Assembly (NCBI RefSeq): GCF_001261715.1
Contig: NZ_CVRU01000059.1
Location: 1 to 42,473 of the forward strand
Origin: Dysgonomonas sp. HGC4
Lineage (GTDB): Bacteria; Bacteroidota; Bacteroidia; Bacteroidales; Dysgonomonadaceae
DNA: 42,473 nucleotides
Direction of reading: 5' to 3'
Shown: piece after piece, positions 25,902 to 33,935 of the stretch
Layout of the letters: the number at the start of each line of letters is the position of its first letter
How positions within the stretch are numbered: position 1 is the stretch's first letter
Translations under genes and position numbers: made by a program
Notes under the pieces: generated by a model
Told to the model about the DNA's origin: nothing
Seen by the model: the letters and a program-made list of their open reading frames with translations, nothing else
Databases searched by the model: none

Positions 25902-26213
25902 ATGGAAATTGCAAACTACATCTTATCTATTCTAAAAACCGATTTGAATATTGTTTGGTCTTGGGGATTCAATTCCCCAAAGCCATTAGAAAATGGTTTA
26001 TCATTTAAAGTTCAGGGATTTTTATACAAAGGTTGGGTATCGGTGGAATACAATGAAGGTTCTGACCTATTTGATATAAAATTATTATCAGACCACCTAA
26101 AAGAAGTGAAATCTATTGAAGGTGTCTATGTAGACCAATTAGTCGATGTGATTGATGCTAGTGTGGAGTGCTCTGATAACTATGAAGAAAAAGTAAAGTC
26201 TACATATGGATAA
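25902..26213 (+). CDS. Small acidic uncharacterised protein
   Basis: 103 residues with no signal or membrane segment. It has an N-terminal helix, then a tryptophan-rich strand region (VWSWGFNSPKPLENGLSFKVQGFLYKGWVSVEYNEG) and an acidic C-terminus (VDVIDASVECSDNYEEKV). I recognise it only as a kind of protein often found in Bacteroidetes mobile elements. It is the last gene of the repressor-controlled operon; the large TGTCCC palindrome follows 4 bases after its stop. Confidence 0.65.
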   Translation: MEIANYILSILKTDLNIVWSWGFNSPKPLENGLSFKVQGFLYKGWVSVEYNEGSDLFDIKLLSDHLKEVKSIEGVYVDQLVDVIDASVECSDNYEEKVKSTYG

Positions 26214-26217
26214 TAAA

Positions 26218-26259
26218 TGTCCCACTGTCCCAACTCATTATACATGGGACAATGGGACA
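26218..26259. repeat. TGTCCC palindrome upstream of the small recombinase
   Basis: TGTCCCACTGTCCCA (26218-26232) and TGGGACAATGGGACA (26245-26259) pair over 14 of 15 positions with a 12-base loop. There is no T-run, so an operator or protein-binding site is more likely than a terminator. The TGTCCC unit also recurs at 20439-20491 and 24602. A second small inverted repeat, TTCACTT/AAGTGAA, follows at 26272-26292. Confidence 0.65.
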
Positions 26260-26384
26260 CTTCAATTAATATTCACTTCTCTTATAAGTGAAACAGATAA
26301 AGTGCTGATAAACTAATGATTAAATGTTTTATACAAAAACAAGCATTCACTATCAACGATTAACCAATAAAACTGAATATTATT

Positions 26385-26972
26385 ATGAGTAAGAAATTTC
26401 AAAATACAACTGCTGATTATCTTGAATGGGATAGTAATATATTACTAATTTTTAAATTGTATCAAGACCAAAATTATAAATTCAGTTTACTAATTGCTTT
26501 GGGTTCTTTCTTTGGTATTAGGATTTCTGACCTATTAAATTTGAATTGGTGTGATATACTCAATACTGACATACTGACCATCATTGAGAAGAAAACTAAA
26601 AAACAACGTACTATCAAAATCAATGACCAACTAAAAAAACATATCCAATCCTGTTATAAAGAAATTAAACCTCAGTCAACTAATGATTTTATATTCAGAA
26701 GTCAAAAAGGTGGTATTTATTCAGTTCAACGAATAAATGTTGTTTTTAAAGAGATTAGAGTAAAGTATAATTTGAAAATAAAAAATTTCTCAACGCATTC
26801 CATGCGTAAAAGTTTTGGGAGACAAGTCTACAACAATGCAGGTTCTAATGCAGAATTAGCATTGGTAAAACTCTCAGAACTATTCAATCATAGTGATGTG
26901 AGAACCACTCGTAAATATTTAGGTTTACGAAGTGAGGAACTTATGGAAGCTTATGATTTGTTGAGTTTTTAG
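26385..26972 (+). CDS. Catalytic-domain-only tyrosine recombinase
   Basis: 195 residues, less than half the length of a normal integrase. It lacks arm-binding and most of the core-binding domain, yet the catalytic set is complete: R46 in GIRISDLL, lysines in EKKTKKQ near 72, H138 and R141 in HSMRKSFG, H169 in FNHSDVRTT and Y178 in RKYLGL. It could work with the main integrase, resolve element dimers or invert a DNA segment. A shortened remnant is possible, but the intact active site and the starting ATG argue against decay. It converges on the GIY-YIG gene, 20 bp apart. Confidence 0.88.
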   Translation: MSKKFQNTTADYLEWDSNILLIFKLYQDQNYKFSLLIALGSFFGIRISDLLNLNWCDILNTDILTIIEKKTKKQRTIKINDQLKKHIQSCYKEIKPQSTNDFIFRSQKGGIYSVQRINVVFKEIRVKYNLKIKNFSTHSMRKSFGRQVYNNAGSNAELALVKLSELFNHSDVRTTRKYLGLRSEELMEAYDLLSF

Positions 26973-27001
26973 GATAAATGATAACATTATTATCATTTAT
27001 C
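26973..27001. terminator. Hairpin between convergent genes
   Basis: A perfect 12-bp AT-rich stem, GATAAATGATAA with TTATCATTTATC, and a 5-base loop lie between the recombinase and the GIY-YIG gene. Its right arm covers the stop codon of the leftward gene. It is probably a shared terminator, although the T-run is poor. Confidence 0.5.
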
Positions 27002-28693
27002 ATTATATATATTAATGTGTTGACTGAAGAAGTCTCTTAAATCTTTATTACAACAATACACATAAACACCCTTAATACCTCTAAGCAGTAGGGTTTTATA
27101 AATATTGATAATATATTGATTCAATGTAGAATCATTTGTGTTATTCTTCCCATTTTTATCTTTGTAATTATCTTTGTAAACTTCGATAGAGTTGGTCTGT
27201 TTGTTATAACCAATCTCTTCTCCAAAAATAACCCCTACATAATTTAAATCATAACCTTGTGTAGTATGTATACATCCAACTTCATTCACAGCATTGGGTG
27301 AATTAATAAAACTTATATATGTAGAATTCCATTTTAATTTAGTCTTATCAATTACAATATCAAATAAGCCCTTATCTTTTTTGCTAATCCATTCCCAACT
27401 ATATCCTGCAACTAAACGAGACAATCCTACTTGATTGTCTCTTTCTATTATTTTATCCCTAAGTAGGGATATATCATCAAATAATAAAAATTCAAATTGT
27501 TCTGATTCGAATCTCTCATCATTCATCAAAGTGTTATCCAATAGCTGATTTACAAAATCGGTAAATAGATTGCCTCCTTTAGAGCGAATCTGTGTTTTTA
27601 AAAAGATATTGGTATATTCAGGTAATGAAGCAATAGATGTAAATTTCTCTTCCTCGATATCACTTGGCTTAATCGATTGTTGCCTATCATAAAAAAATAT
27701 TTGATTATTAGACTGTTTCAAAATCCAATCTAATTCTGTCCCTTTATCTATTTCAAATCCTAACGTTCTGTTAGACTCATCAAAAGAACCATAATTGGGG
27801 ATATTTTTACGCTGTTTTAATCTATGGCTTTCATCTACAAGAACTAACTTGTATTTTCTCTTCACAATATCTGTAGGAGAAATTACCATTTTTCTATCTA
27901 ACCCCGTAATTTTAGAAAAAACATCTTGTAACGTTTTACGTAGTGATGACATAGAGACGACGAGGGCTATGTCATCCTTCTCGAGATTAAATTTTTGGAG
28001 ATTAAATTTTAATAAGGAGATAACTTCGGATGAAAAGGAATCATCAATCTCATAATTTTCGTAATATTCAATAGGAGTTACGAGTAACTTAATTAGGTAA
28101 ATAGCCAAAACAGTTTTACCTGTCCCTGCACTGCCATTTATAATTATTCCTTTTTTATTGTTGGATAAATCTGTTAGTATTTGAATTATAGCATCTTGTT
28201 GGTCTATGGTTAGACTTTTATATGGAGAATACTTAAATACATCTGAATTATTTATTTCCTGAATATTTTTTTTTGCAATATTCAATTCTTGCAGTTTTTC
28301 CCAAACAAGAGGAAAAACCCTCTCATACTCCTCTTTTTGATAATAATAATGGCTATTATTTCCTAAATTCCCATTTAATAGATTAAATGAACCTTCTGCT
28401 GAAAAGTGACTGATTAAAAAGGCTTCTAAATGTAAAATTACAGATTTGTTGAAAAAATCTGAGTGAATTATATGCCTGATAGATAAATTTTTCTTTGATT
28501 GATTGTTGTTATGAGAAACAAATCGATTTAAGATATTTATAGTTTCACCAATGTATAAATCTTTTTTATTATTCAGTAAATATACTATTGGTGAATTATA
28601 TATGCTTGATTCTGATGATATTTTTCCTAAATATTTTCCACTATTATTTACGGGAAAGATTTGAACGGAGTTTTCGTATAGGTTTTTGAACAT
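26993..28693 (-). CDS. GIY-YIG nuclease fused to DUF2075-type (Schlafen-like) P-loop helicase
   Basis: I use the ATG at 28693 (566 residues); a GTG at 28699 overlaps the upstream stop and is an alternative. The N-terminal GIY-YIG domain (about residues 35-110 counted from the GTG) has VYLL and YIGET, catalytic R59 and E92 (HLEAFL), and NLLNGN. A DUF2075-like helicase follows, with Walker A NGSAGTGKT at about 188-196, LVLVDESHRLK as Walker B near 290, and later GCIHTTQGYDL and a distal arginine region. Nuclease-helicase fusions of this kind recur beside MazG-like genes in defence islands. It forms a two-gene unit with the MazG gene, 2 bases apart. Confidence 0.88.
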   Translation of the reverse strand: MFKNLYENSVQIFPVNNSGKYLGKISSESSIYNSPIVYLLNNKKDLYIGETINILNRFVSHNNNQSKKNLSIRHIIHSDFFNKSVILHLEAFLISHFSAEGSFNLLNGNLGNNSHYYYQKEEYERVFPLVWEKLQELNIAKKNIQEINNSDVFKYSPYKSLTIDQQDAIIQILTDLSNNKKGIIINGSAGTGKTVLAIYLIKLLVTPIEYYENYEIDDSFSSEVISLLKFNLQKFNLEKDDIALVVSMSSLRKTLQDVFSKITGLDRKMVISPTDIVKRKYKLVLVDESHRLKQRKNIPNYGSFDESNRTLGFEIDKGTELDWILKQSNNQIFFYDRQQSIKPSDIEEEKFTSIASLPEYTNIFLKTQIRSKGGNLFTDFVNQLLDNTLMNDERFESEQFEFLLFDDISLLRDKIIERDNQVGLSRLVAGYSWEWISKKDKGLFDIVIDKTKLKWNSTYISFINSPNAVNEVGCIHTTQGYDLNYVGVIFGEEIGYNKQTNSIEVYKDNYKDKNGKNNTNDSTLNQYIINIYKTLLLRGIKGVYVYCCNKDLRDFFSQHINIYNDK

Positions 28694-28695
28694 AG

Positions 28696-29028
28696 TCACA
28701 ATTCATTATATTTTTTAGCACTACCTTTTGCTTTATCAATAGGGTATTTCTCTGCGTTCTTTTTTATTTTCTCTAATACAATTTCCTTTACATCTAACTC
28801 TAATTTTGAAGCAAGCAATAATGAATAGTTTATGACATCAGCTAATTCTTCTTTCAACTTTTGAATATTGACATCTTCGGCAGACTTCCATAAAAAAAGT
28901 TGATTTAATTCTGATGCTTCTATGGATATCGCAAGAGCTAAATCTTTTGCATTATGAAATTGTTCCCAATCCCTTTCTTTTGCAAATAAATTTATTGCTT
29001 GTTTTAATTCTTCTAAATCGCTCATCAT
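28696..29028 (-). CDS. MazG-like nucleotide pyrophosphohydrolase
   Basis: 110 residues with two adjacent ATG starts (29028, 29025). All-alpha NTP pyrophosphatase of the RS21-C6/dCTPase kind: FAKERDWEQFHNAKDLALAISIEASELNQLFLW, then KLKEELADVINYSLLLA. The magnesium-binding pattern E-x-x-E in the first block and E-x-x-x-D in the second is intact. It should hydrolyse (d)NTPs to monophosphates and PPi. Its stop overlaps the GTG of the nuclease-helicase gene, so the two are translated together. Depleting or policing nucleotides next to a nuclease-helicase suggests anti-phage defence, by inference. Confidence 0.9.
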   Translation of the reverse strand: MMSDLEELKQAINLFAKERDWEQFHNAKDLALAISIEASELNQLFLWKSAEDVNIQKLKEELADVINYSLLLASKLELDVKEIVLEKIKKNAEKYPIDKAKGSAKKYNEL

Positions 29029-29235
29029 ATATTCTATTAAAAATTAGAGATAAACCTAACTGATAATTCATATTTTGGAAATACTACATATCAGAACAAA
29101 GTTAAATAATAAATCTAATTTTGGATTCGCATTCAAAGGAAAGTATTAAAAATCAATCCTATTGATAAATAATATGTTTTGTGTGTTAATCTTTTTACTT
29201 GTAGAATAGTAGTCTCAATCTTAAAGATTATCTTT

Positions 29236-29257
29236 GTTGTGCAAATGTTGTGCAAAT
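29236..29257. repeat. Right arm-type sites of element 1
   Basis: Two exact tandem copies of GTTGTGCAAAT (29236-29246, 29247-29257) lie 56 bp inside the right core. The motif matches the GTTGTGCAAG sites near the left end. Confidence 0.7.
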
Positions 29258-29269
29258 GACTAAATGAAA

Positions 29270-29306
29270 AAACGCTAACCAATTGATAAAACAATGATTA
29301 GCGTTT
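29270..29306 (-). terminator. Element 1-borne terminator next to the core
   Basis: AAACGCTAA (29270-29278) pairs with TTAGCGTTT (29298-29306), with an inner ATTG/CAAT pair. The minus strand continues TTTTTTCATTT. It lies 6 bp left of the middle core copy and would terminate a tRNA-Leu transcript if this were the tRNA-proximal junction. Confidence 0.8.
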
Positions 29307-29312
29307 CTAAAA

Positions 29313-29326
29313 GTACTCGGAGCGGG
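29313..29326. repeat. Attachment core between the two elements
   Basis: GTACTCGGAGCGGG, identical to the tRNA-Leu end at 42364-42377; the identity extends one more base (A). It marks the right end of element 1 and the left end of element 2. Confidence 0.92.
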
Positions 29327-29438
29327 AGTGGTCTAATATCAAAACCAAATTTGATTATTTTTAATTAATTGATTCTCAATATCAGTTTATTATAAAAATT
29401 ATTTTTCATCCTTTTTAATCGTATATAATCTAAAATTT

Positions 29439-29473
29439 ATCCCTATTTTTATCCCTCAATAATTTTAAGGGAT
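29439..29473. repeat. Left arm-type sites of element 2
   Basis: ATCCCT at 29439-29444 and 29451-29456 (12 bp start to start), and the inverted AGGGAT at 29468-29473, just before the first gene of the element. The pair with identical spacing recurs near the right end. Confidence 0.65.
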
Positions 29474-29481
29474 AGAATACT

Positions 29482-29841
29482 ATGCAAAAAGAAATTAGTT
29501 CAAATGAAAATATTAAAGAGGTTATAGATAAAAACGACCTCTTAAACCTGTTCTCCACATCAATGGGCAACTCCGAATATAAACTGATTGAGTATTGTGA
29601 GTCAAATGATTTTAAAAACTACTCGACCATTATAGAGGAATTTGAGGCTATTCAAAACGATATTTATGATTATATTTTTAAATTAACAGAGCCTAATATT
29701 CAATTATCAGGTGTAGAAATAGAGGAAATTAGTTTTCAATATTGTACACAGAAATATAGTTGGGTAAATGAGGTCGGGGTGAAAGCAATTAATAGATGGT
29801 TAGTTTGGATGTGTTGGCATGAGGGAATATTTAAAAATTAG
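29482..29841 (+). CDS. Uncharacterised protein preceding the integrase
   Basis: 119 residues, acidic and helical, ending WVNEVGVKAINRWLVWMCWHEGIFKN, with a tryptophan-rich C-terminus. No signal peptide, membrane segment or known motif. It ends 9 bp before the integrase start, so the two are likely co-transcribed. It starts 9 bases after an ATCCCT arm site, so integrase binding could repress it. A helper or regulator of integration is a guess from position only. Confidence 0.65.
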   Translation: MQKEISSNENIKEVIDKNDLLNLFSTSMGNSEYKLIEYCESNDFKNYSTIIEEFEAIQNDIYDYIFKLTEPNIQLSGVEIEEISFQYCTQKYSWVNEVGVKAINRWLVWMCWHEGIFKN

Positions 29842-29850
29842 GAGCTAGTT

Positions 29851-31086
29851 ATGGAAGTTTCATTTTACTTACGCAAAGAACTACTAAACAAGAATGGGTT
29901 AGCACCAATACGAATGCACATTACATTTAATGGGCAATTGATAAAGAAATCCATTAAAGGTGTAAATACAAAACCCGACCAATGGAAAGATAAAAGGATG
30001 CGTATTCGTGCCAACTATAAAACCGAAGAATACAATTTTCATGTTGAATATAACCAAATCTTAGATGACCTTGAGGAACGCATAAGGGATATAGAACGTT
30101 ATGCTTTGCTCAATAAGATAGAATTGACAAAAGAGTTTATTCTTGATAAGTTGGAGCAAAAACAGAAAATTAATGTAGAACATGATTTTTTCGACACTTT
30201 CAATGAATTTATAGAAACGAACCGTTCTGTATCTTCACCCAATACAACAAAAGGACGAGTAACGATTCTGAACTTCTTAAAAGATTTTGCGGAGCATAGA
30301 GGTAGACAAATAATCCTCGATAATATCAACAACCAATTTTATGAAGAATTGAGAGAATATGCTTTTGAGGAAAAAGAAGTCCGAAACAACTATTTTTCTA
30401 AGATAGTTTCTATTATTAAGCGTTTTATGTCGTGGGCGGAAGAACGAAACTACCATACCAATACACAGTATTCTAAATTTAAAGCTTCGGAAGAAGAGAT
30501 AGAAGTTATATTTCTGAACACGGAAGAGCTTATGACTTTATATAATTTCAATTTCAAATCGGAAAGATTATCTAAAGTGCGTGATTTTTATTGTTTTGGC
30601 TGTTTTACAGGATTGAGATTTTCTGATATTCAGAATTTGAAACCTTCTAATATCTATGAGGATTATATTAAACTCAATATTAAGAAGACAAAGCAAACCG
30701 ACCATGTAATACCCTTGAACAAGTTTAGTCAAGGAATACTCGATAAATATAAAGACACTCCTTTTGAGCCTCTCCCCTCTATATCTTCTCAAAAGTTGAA
30801 TAAGTACATCAAGGAATGTTGCAAAGAGATGGGGCTTGACACTCCTGTTACAATAACCCGATATGTAGGTAGTCAAAGAATTGATACAACAATGCCCAAA
30901 TATGAGCTAATAACAAGCCACACAGCTAGAAAAACATTTGCCACAGTTTCCCTAATACTTGGTATGACCGAACGATTTGTTAAAAGTGTAACGGGTCATA
31001 AGCGTGACGCTTCGTTTAATCGCTATGTGAAAATTGCAGAACAGGAGGTGAAAAAACAAATGGAAAATACTTGGGATAAGTTATGA
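29851..31086 (+). CDS. int: Tyrosine recombinase, integrase of element 2
   Basis: 411 residues, preceded by an AGGAG-like sequence. An N-terminal arm-binding domain (VSFYLRKELLNKNGLAPIRMHITFNGQLIKKSIKGVNTKPDQW) is followed by a SAM-like domain and a catalytic domain. Catalytic motifs are the arginine in CFTGLRFSDIQ, lysine in KKTKQTDHVIPL, H-x-x-R in SHTARKTF, histidine in TGHKRD and tyrosine in FNRYVKI. It is related to Bacteroides-type conjugative transposon integrases but clearly different from the integrase of element 1. The stop overlaps the next gene's ATG (ATGA), which implies coupled translation. Confidence 0.95.
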   Translation: MEVSFYLRKELLNKNGLAPIRMHITFNGQLIKKSIKGVNTKPDQWKDKRMRIRANYKTEEYNFHVEYNQILDDLEERIRDIERYALLNKIELTKEFILDKLEQKQKINVEHDFFDTFNEFIETNRSVSSPNTTKGRVTILNFLKDFAEHRGRQIILDNINNQFYEELREYAFEEKEVRNNYFSKIVSIIKRFMSWAEERNYHTNTQYSKFKASEEEIEVIFLNTEELMTLYNFNFKSERLSKVRDFYCFGCFTGLRFSDIQNLKPSNIYEDYIKLNIKKTKQTDHVIPLNKFSQGILDKYKDTPFEPLPSISSQKLNKYIKECCKEMGLDTPVTITRYVGSQRIDTTMPKYELITSHTARKTFATVSLILGMTERFVKSVTGHKRDASFNRYVKIAEQEVKKQMENTWDKL

Positions 31087-32351
31087 TAAAGGATAATAGA
31101 CATTCCCCAATATTAGATTTATTCTTGAAATCTATTAACCCTCAAGAATATACAAGTTCTGATTATATTAAAAATCTCATATTAGATTTAGTCGATTATT
31201 CTCATAATCTGTTAGAGATAGAACATGTTATACACACCATATTAGAAAAAGTAAATTTCATTGAATGTGAGTGTCCAACCAATGATTTAGGTGTAGAATT
31301 TGATATTGTTGAGATTCTAAGTAATAAAGGATATAAAACTATTGACTACTATTTTAATAATTTTGAGTATCCCAAAGCAATAAGTAAGCTTGCCAATTTG
31401 AGGTTTTCATTTGAAGGGCGACTTTTAGAACTAGCAACTGCATCTATATTTAAACTGGTCTATGAAAATCAGATTGCCTGCATCAATGATCATTTGCATC
31501 GATTATGGACTCTCCAACGGGAGCAAATAAAAGCAAAGACATATAATAGGCAAGGGAAACAATACTATTCACAAAGACATCAAACATTAGATATTATAGA
31601 TGCTATTGGAGCATATATGGTATATCCAAAATCAGAAGCAGATAGTATTCTGTCTCATATAGGTGTAGCCTATGATGATTCTCTTATGTATCGAATGGAA
31701 GTCTTATTGAGTGATTGCTATATAGATCATAATGGAGATTGTGGAATACCTTTTATTTACATTAAAAATAGCAATATTGAAATAGATATATTGACAAAAC
31801 AGCTAATTGATAGAAATTTAAAATCAAACCAATTTGGGTCAAACTCAATTATTCTAACAAGCTATTTAGATTCAAGTGCGGTAAATGATATTATCTTGCT
31901 CGAAGAAAAGATATATTTACTTTTTAATAATTTCAATTCTGAAATATCTAAGATACATATTCACATATTTATAAGTACGTTACAAAAGAAAAACATACAT
32001 GAGTTTGGATATGGAGAGGCTATTTATGTGAGAACTTTACTTATTGAAACAATAAAAGCTAATAAAGACCTAAATCGCAAATTTATTTTATTACTATATT
32101 TCTTGAAATATGACAAAGATCTATCTACCGATATATTTTGTGTCAGAAATGTGACTAAATTTATTGAGGTTCTTTCTGATTATTTCCCCGAATCAACATC
32201 GTTAAGCTATGATTCGATAAAATCTTATTTAACTAGAAAAGATAGGGTAAGTAAAAATTTTAAGGACTTTGGACTAGAAATTGGAAATATTTGTCATTTT
32301 CCATCTGATTTTATAGAAAAACACAGAACATTACTAAATAGTGTAGAATAG
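31083..32351 (+). CDS. Large uncharacterised integrase-coupled protein
   Basis: 422 residues with no signal, membrane segment or recognised motif. Mostly helical, with one His/Arg-rich stretch (DHLHRLWTLQREQIKAKTYNRQGKQYYSQRHQTLD) near the middle that could contact nucleic acid. The C-terminal 90 residues (CVRNVTKFIEVLSDYFPESTSLSYDSIKSYLTRK) resemble the C-terminal module seen in other Bacteroidetes island proteins of this kind; I cannot name the family with confidence. Translation is coupled to the integrase by an ATGA overlap. The equivalent position in element 1 also has an unknown protein. Confidence 0.75.
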   Translation: MIKDNRHSPILDLFLKSINPQEYTSSDYIKNLILDLVDYSHNLLEIEHVIHTILEKVNFIECECPTNDLGVEFDIVEILSNKGYKTIDYYFNNFEYPKAISKLANLRFSFEGRLLELATASIFKLVYENQIACINDHLHRLWTLQREQIKAKTYNRQGKQYYSQRHQTLDIIDAIGAYMVYPKSEADSILSHIGVAYDDSLMYRMEVLLSDCYIDHNGDCGIPFIYIKNSNIEIDILTKQLIDRNLKSNQFGSNSIILTSYLDSSAVNDIILLEEKIYLLFNNFNSEISKIHIHIFISTLQKKNIHEFGYGEAIYVRTLLIETIKANKDLNRKFILLLYFLKYDKDLSTDIFCVRNVTKFIEVLSDYFPESTSLSYDSIKSYLTRKDRVSKNFKDFGLEIGNICHFPSDFIEKHRTLLNSVE

Positions 32352-32404
32352 TGTAATTAGATACCCTCTAAGTTTGCCATCAAATCATTTAAAAATAATT
32401 TGAC

Positions 32405-32716
32405 ATGGCGAAAACAAATTTAAAGCAACTCAAGGCTGTTGAGAATATACAGCTTAACACGGATGGTTCGATTATAATTAAATTGAATCAAGAAGAAACT
32501 CCTCAAAATCTCACTCTCCCAAAAGAAATTCAGTTTGAAAAGGATAGATTATCTCAAGTAGAAGCAGCAAATCTATTTCAAGTGACTGTTCAGACAATCA
32601 TTAATTGGTCTAAGAAGGGCATAATTTGTAGGTATAAACTAGGAAATCGAGTTTTTTATTTAAAGTCGGAATTGTTGGAAGCAGCCAAAACAAGTTCTTC
32701 TCTACAGAAAATTTAA
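32405..32716 (+). CDS. Excisionase-like HTH_17 protein
   Basis: 103 residues. The C-terminal half has LSQVEAANLFQVTVQTIINWSKKGIICRYKLGNRVFYLKSELLEA, the MerR-like winged helix typical of excisionases and Bacteroidetes DNA-binding island proteins. The N-terminal half is a strand-rich segment with many Asn, Gln and Leu. It starts 53 bp after the previous stop and ends 10 bp before the helicase gene. It is probably an excisionase or a replication regulator. Confidence 0.85.
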   Translation: MAKTNLKQLKAVENIQLNTDGSIIIKLNQEETPQNLTLPKEIQFEKDRLSQVEAANLFQVTVQTIINWSKKGIICRYKLGNRVFYLKSELLEAAKTSSSLQKI

Positions 32717-32726
32717 AATTGAACAT

Positions 32727-33932
32727 ATGGATAAAAAGAGCATTCCTTATGTGAGAATAGGTACAACCTATTACAAAAAGGTAAAGAAGCCGTTAGCGTC
32801 TGGTGACACGGTAGAAATACTTATACTTTGGAACAAGGATACAATAATATCTGATCACGGAAAAGATTATCTTGCTAAAATAGAGTGTTATGATGGATTC
32901 TGTAGTATACCATCTCACATTCAATATAAAGCAACGATTGGGAGTTTCTACAATCAATATCATGAGTTAGATTATAAGCCAAAAGCAGGAAACTGTACTA
33001 CTATTCTTACATTTTTAAAGCACATATTCGGAGAACAGCATGAGTTTGGCTTGGATTATCTCAAAATACTCTATGAGAATCCGTTGCAAGCCTTGCCAAT
33101 TCTTTGCCTTGTCAGTTCCGAACGTGGAACAGGTAAGACTACATTTTTAAATCTCCTCAAATTGATGTTTGGCAAAAATATGACACTTAATACCAATGAT
33201 GATTTCCGTTCTCAATTTAATTCAGATTGGGCAAATAAACTTGTGATTGCTGTAGACGAGGTATTACTTGATAAACGAGAAGATTCAGAGCGGATTAAAA
33301 ACCTATCTACCGCTCGACAATTCAAAGCAGAAGCTAAAGGTAAAGATAGACAAGAAGTTGAGTTCTTCGGCAAATTTATTCTTTGTTCGAATAACGAAAT
33401 TAACTTCATTTGCATTGATAATGAAGAGACTAGGTATTGGGTGCGTAAAATATTGCCTTTCGAAAAAGAGTTGAACTCCACGTCATTAATGTTTATTGAA
33501 CATCTAAAAACAGAAATTCCTGCTTTTTTAGATTTCATAATAAATAGATCATTCCATACAGAGAATAAGTCTAGAATGTGGTTTACTCCTAAGCAACTTG
33601 AGACCAACGCATTGATAAGATTGAAAAGTAACAACAAATCATTGATAGAAAAAGAAATGATAAATGTACTTGAAATGATATTTGAAGATAGGGATTTAGA
33701 CATTATACAATTTCAGTTGCAAGATATTATTGCCTCAATGAATAATCTTAATTATCGAAGCCTCTCTATAAGCAAAGTAAAAGAAATACTAGTTTCAAAA
33801 TGGGGGTTATCTACATTCAATTCCTCGTATACAAAATATATAGTATTCCCTGATGGAACAATTTCAACTAGTTCACATAAGGGTAGGTATTACGAATTGA
33901 CTAAAGAAAAATTCTTCGGAATAAATTACTAA
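32727..33932 (+). CDS. SF3-type helicase (DUF5906-like) replication protein
   Basis: 401 residues. Walker A is SERGTGKTTFLNLL near residues 131-144, then LVIAVDEVLLDKREDSERIK as Walker B and FILCSNNEINF as motif C, the order of superfamily 3 helicases. EETRYWVRK follows as a further conserved element. No primase domain precedes it. The C-terminal part ends in a winged-helix-like segment (SISKVKEILVSKWGLSTFNSSYTKYI). It should unwind the element's origin; the TCAACA repeats start 3 bases after its stop. Confidence 0.88.
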   Translation: MDKKSIPYVRIGTTYYKKVKKPLASGDTVEILILWNKDTIISDHGKDYLAKIECYDGFCSIPSHIQYKATIGSFYNQYHELDYKPKAGNCTTILTFLKHIFGEQHEFGLDYLKILYENPLQALPILCLVSSERGTGKTTFLNLLKLMFGKNMTLNTNDDFRSQFNSDWANKLVIAVDEVLLDKREDSERIKNLSTARQFKAEAKGKDRQEVEFFGKFILCSNNEINFICIDNEETRYWVRKILPFEKELNSTSLMFIEHLKTEIPAFLDFIINRSFHTENKSRMWFTPKQLETNALIRLKSNNKSLIEKEMINVLEMIFEDRDLDIIQFQLQDIIASMNNLNYRSLSISKVKEILVSKWGLSTFNSSYTKYIVFPDGTISTSSHKGRYYELTKEKFFGINY

Positions 33933-33935
33933 TTC

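Larger units (their letters stand above)
15954..29326 (+). mobile_element. Integrative element 1 (about 13.36 kb) at tRNA-Leu
   Basis: Bounded by the core GTACTCGGAGCGG at 15954-15966 and GTACTCGGAGCGGG at 29313-29326, which is the 3' end of tRNA-Leu. Arm-like GTTGTGCAA repeats lie inside both ends (16063-16112 and 29236-29257). It encodes a tyrosine integrase next to the left end, an excisionase-like HTH protein, a RepA-like helicase, a primase-like protein, a divergent repressor, MORN-repeat surface proteins, a second small recombinase and a MazG/GIY-YIG-helicase pair. I find no relaxase, capsid or coupling protein. It is therefore a non-self-transmissible integrated island, perhaps mobilised in trans or a phage satellite. 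Confidence 0.85.
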
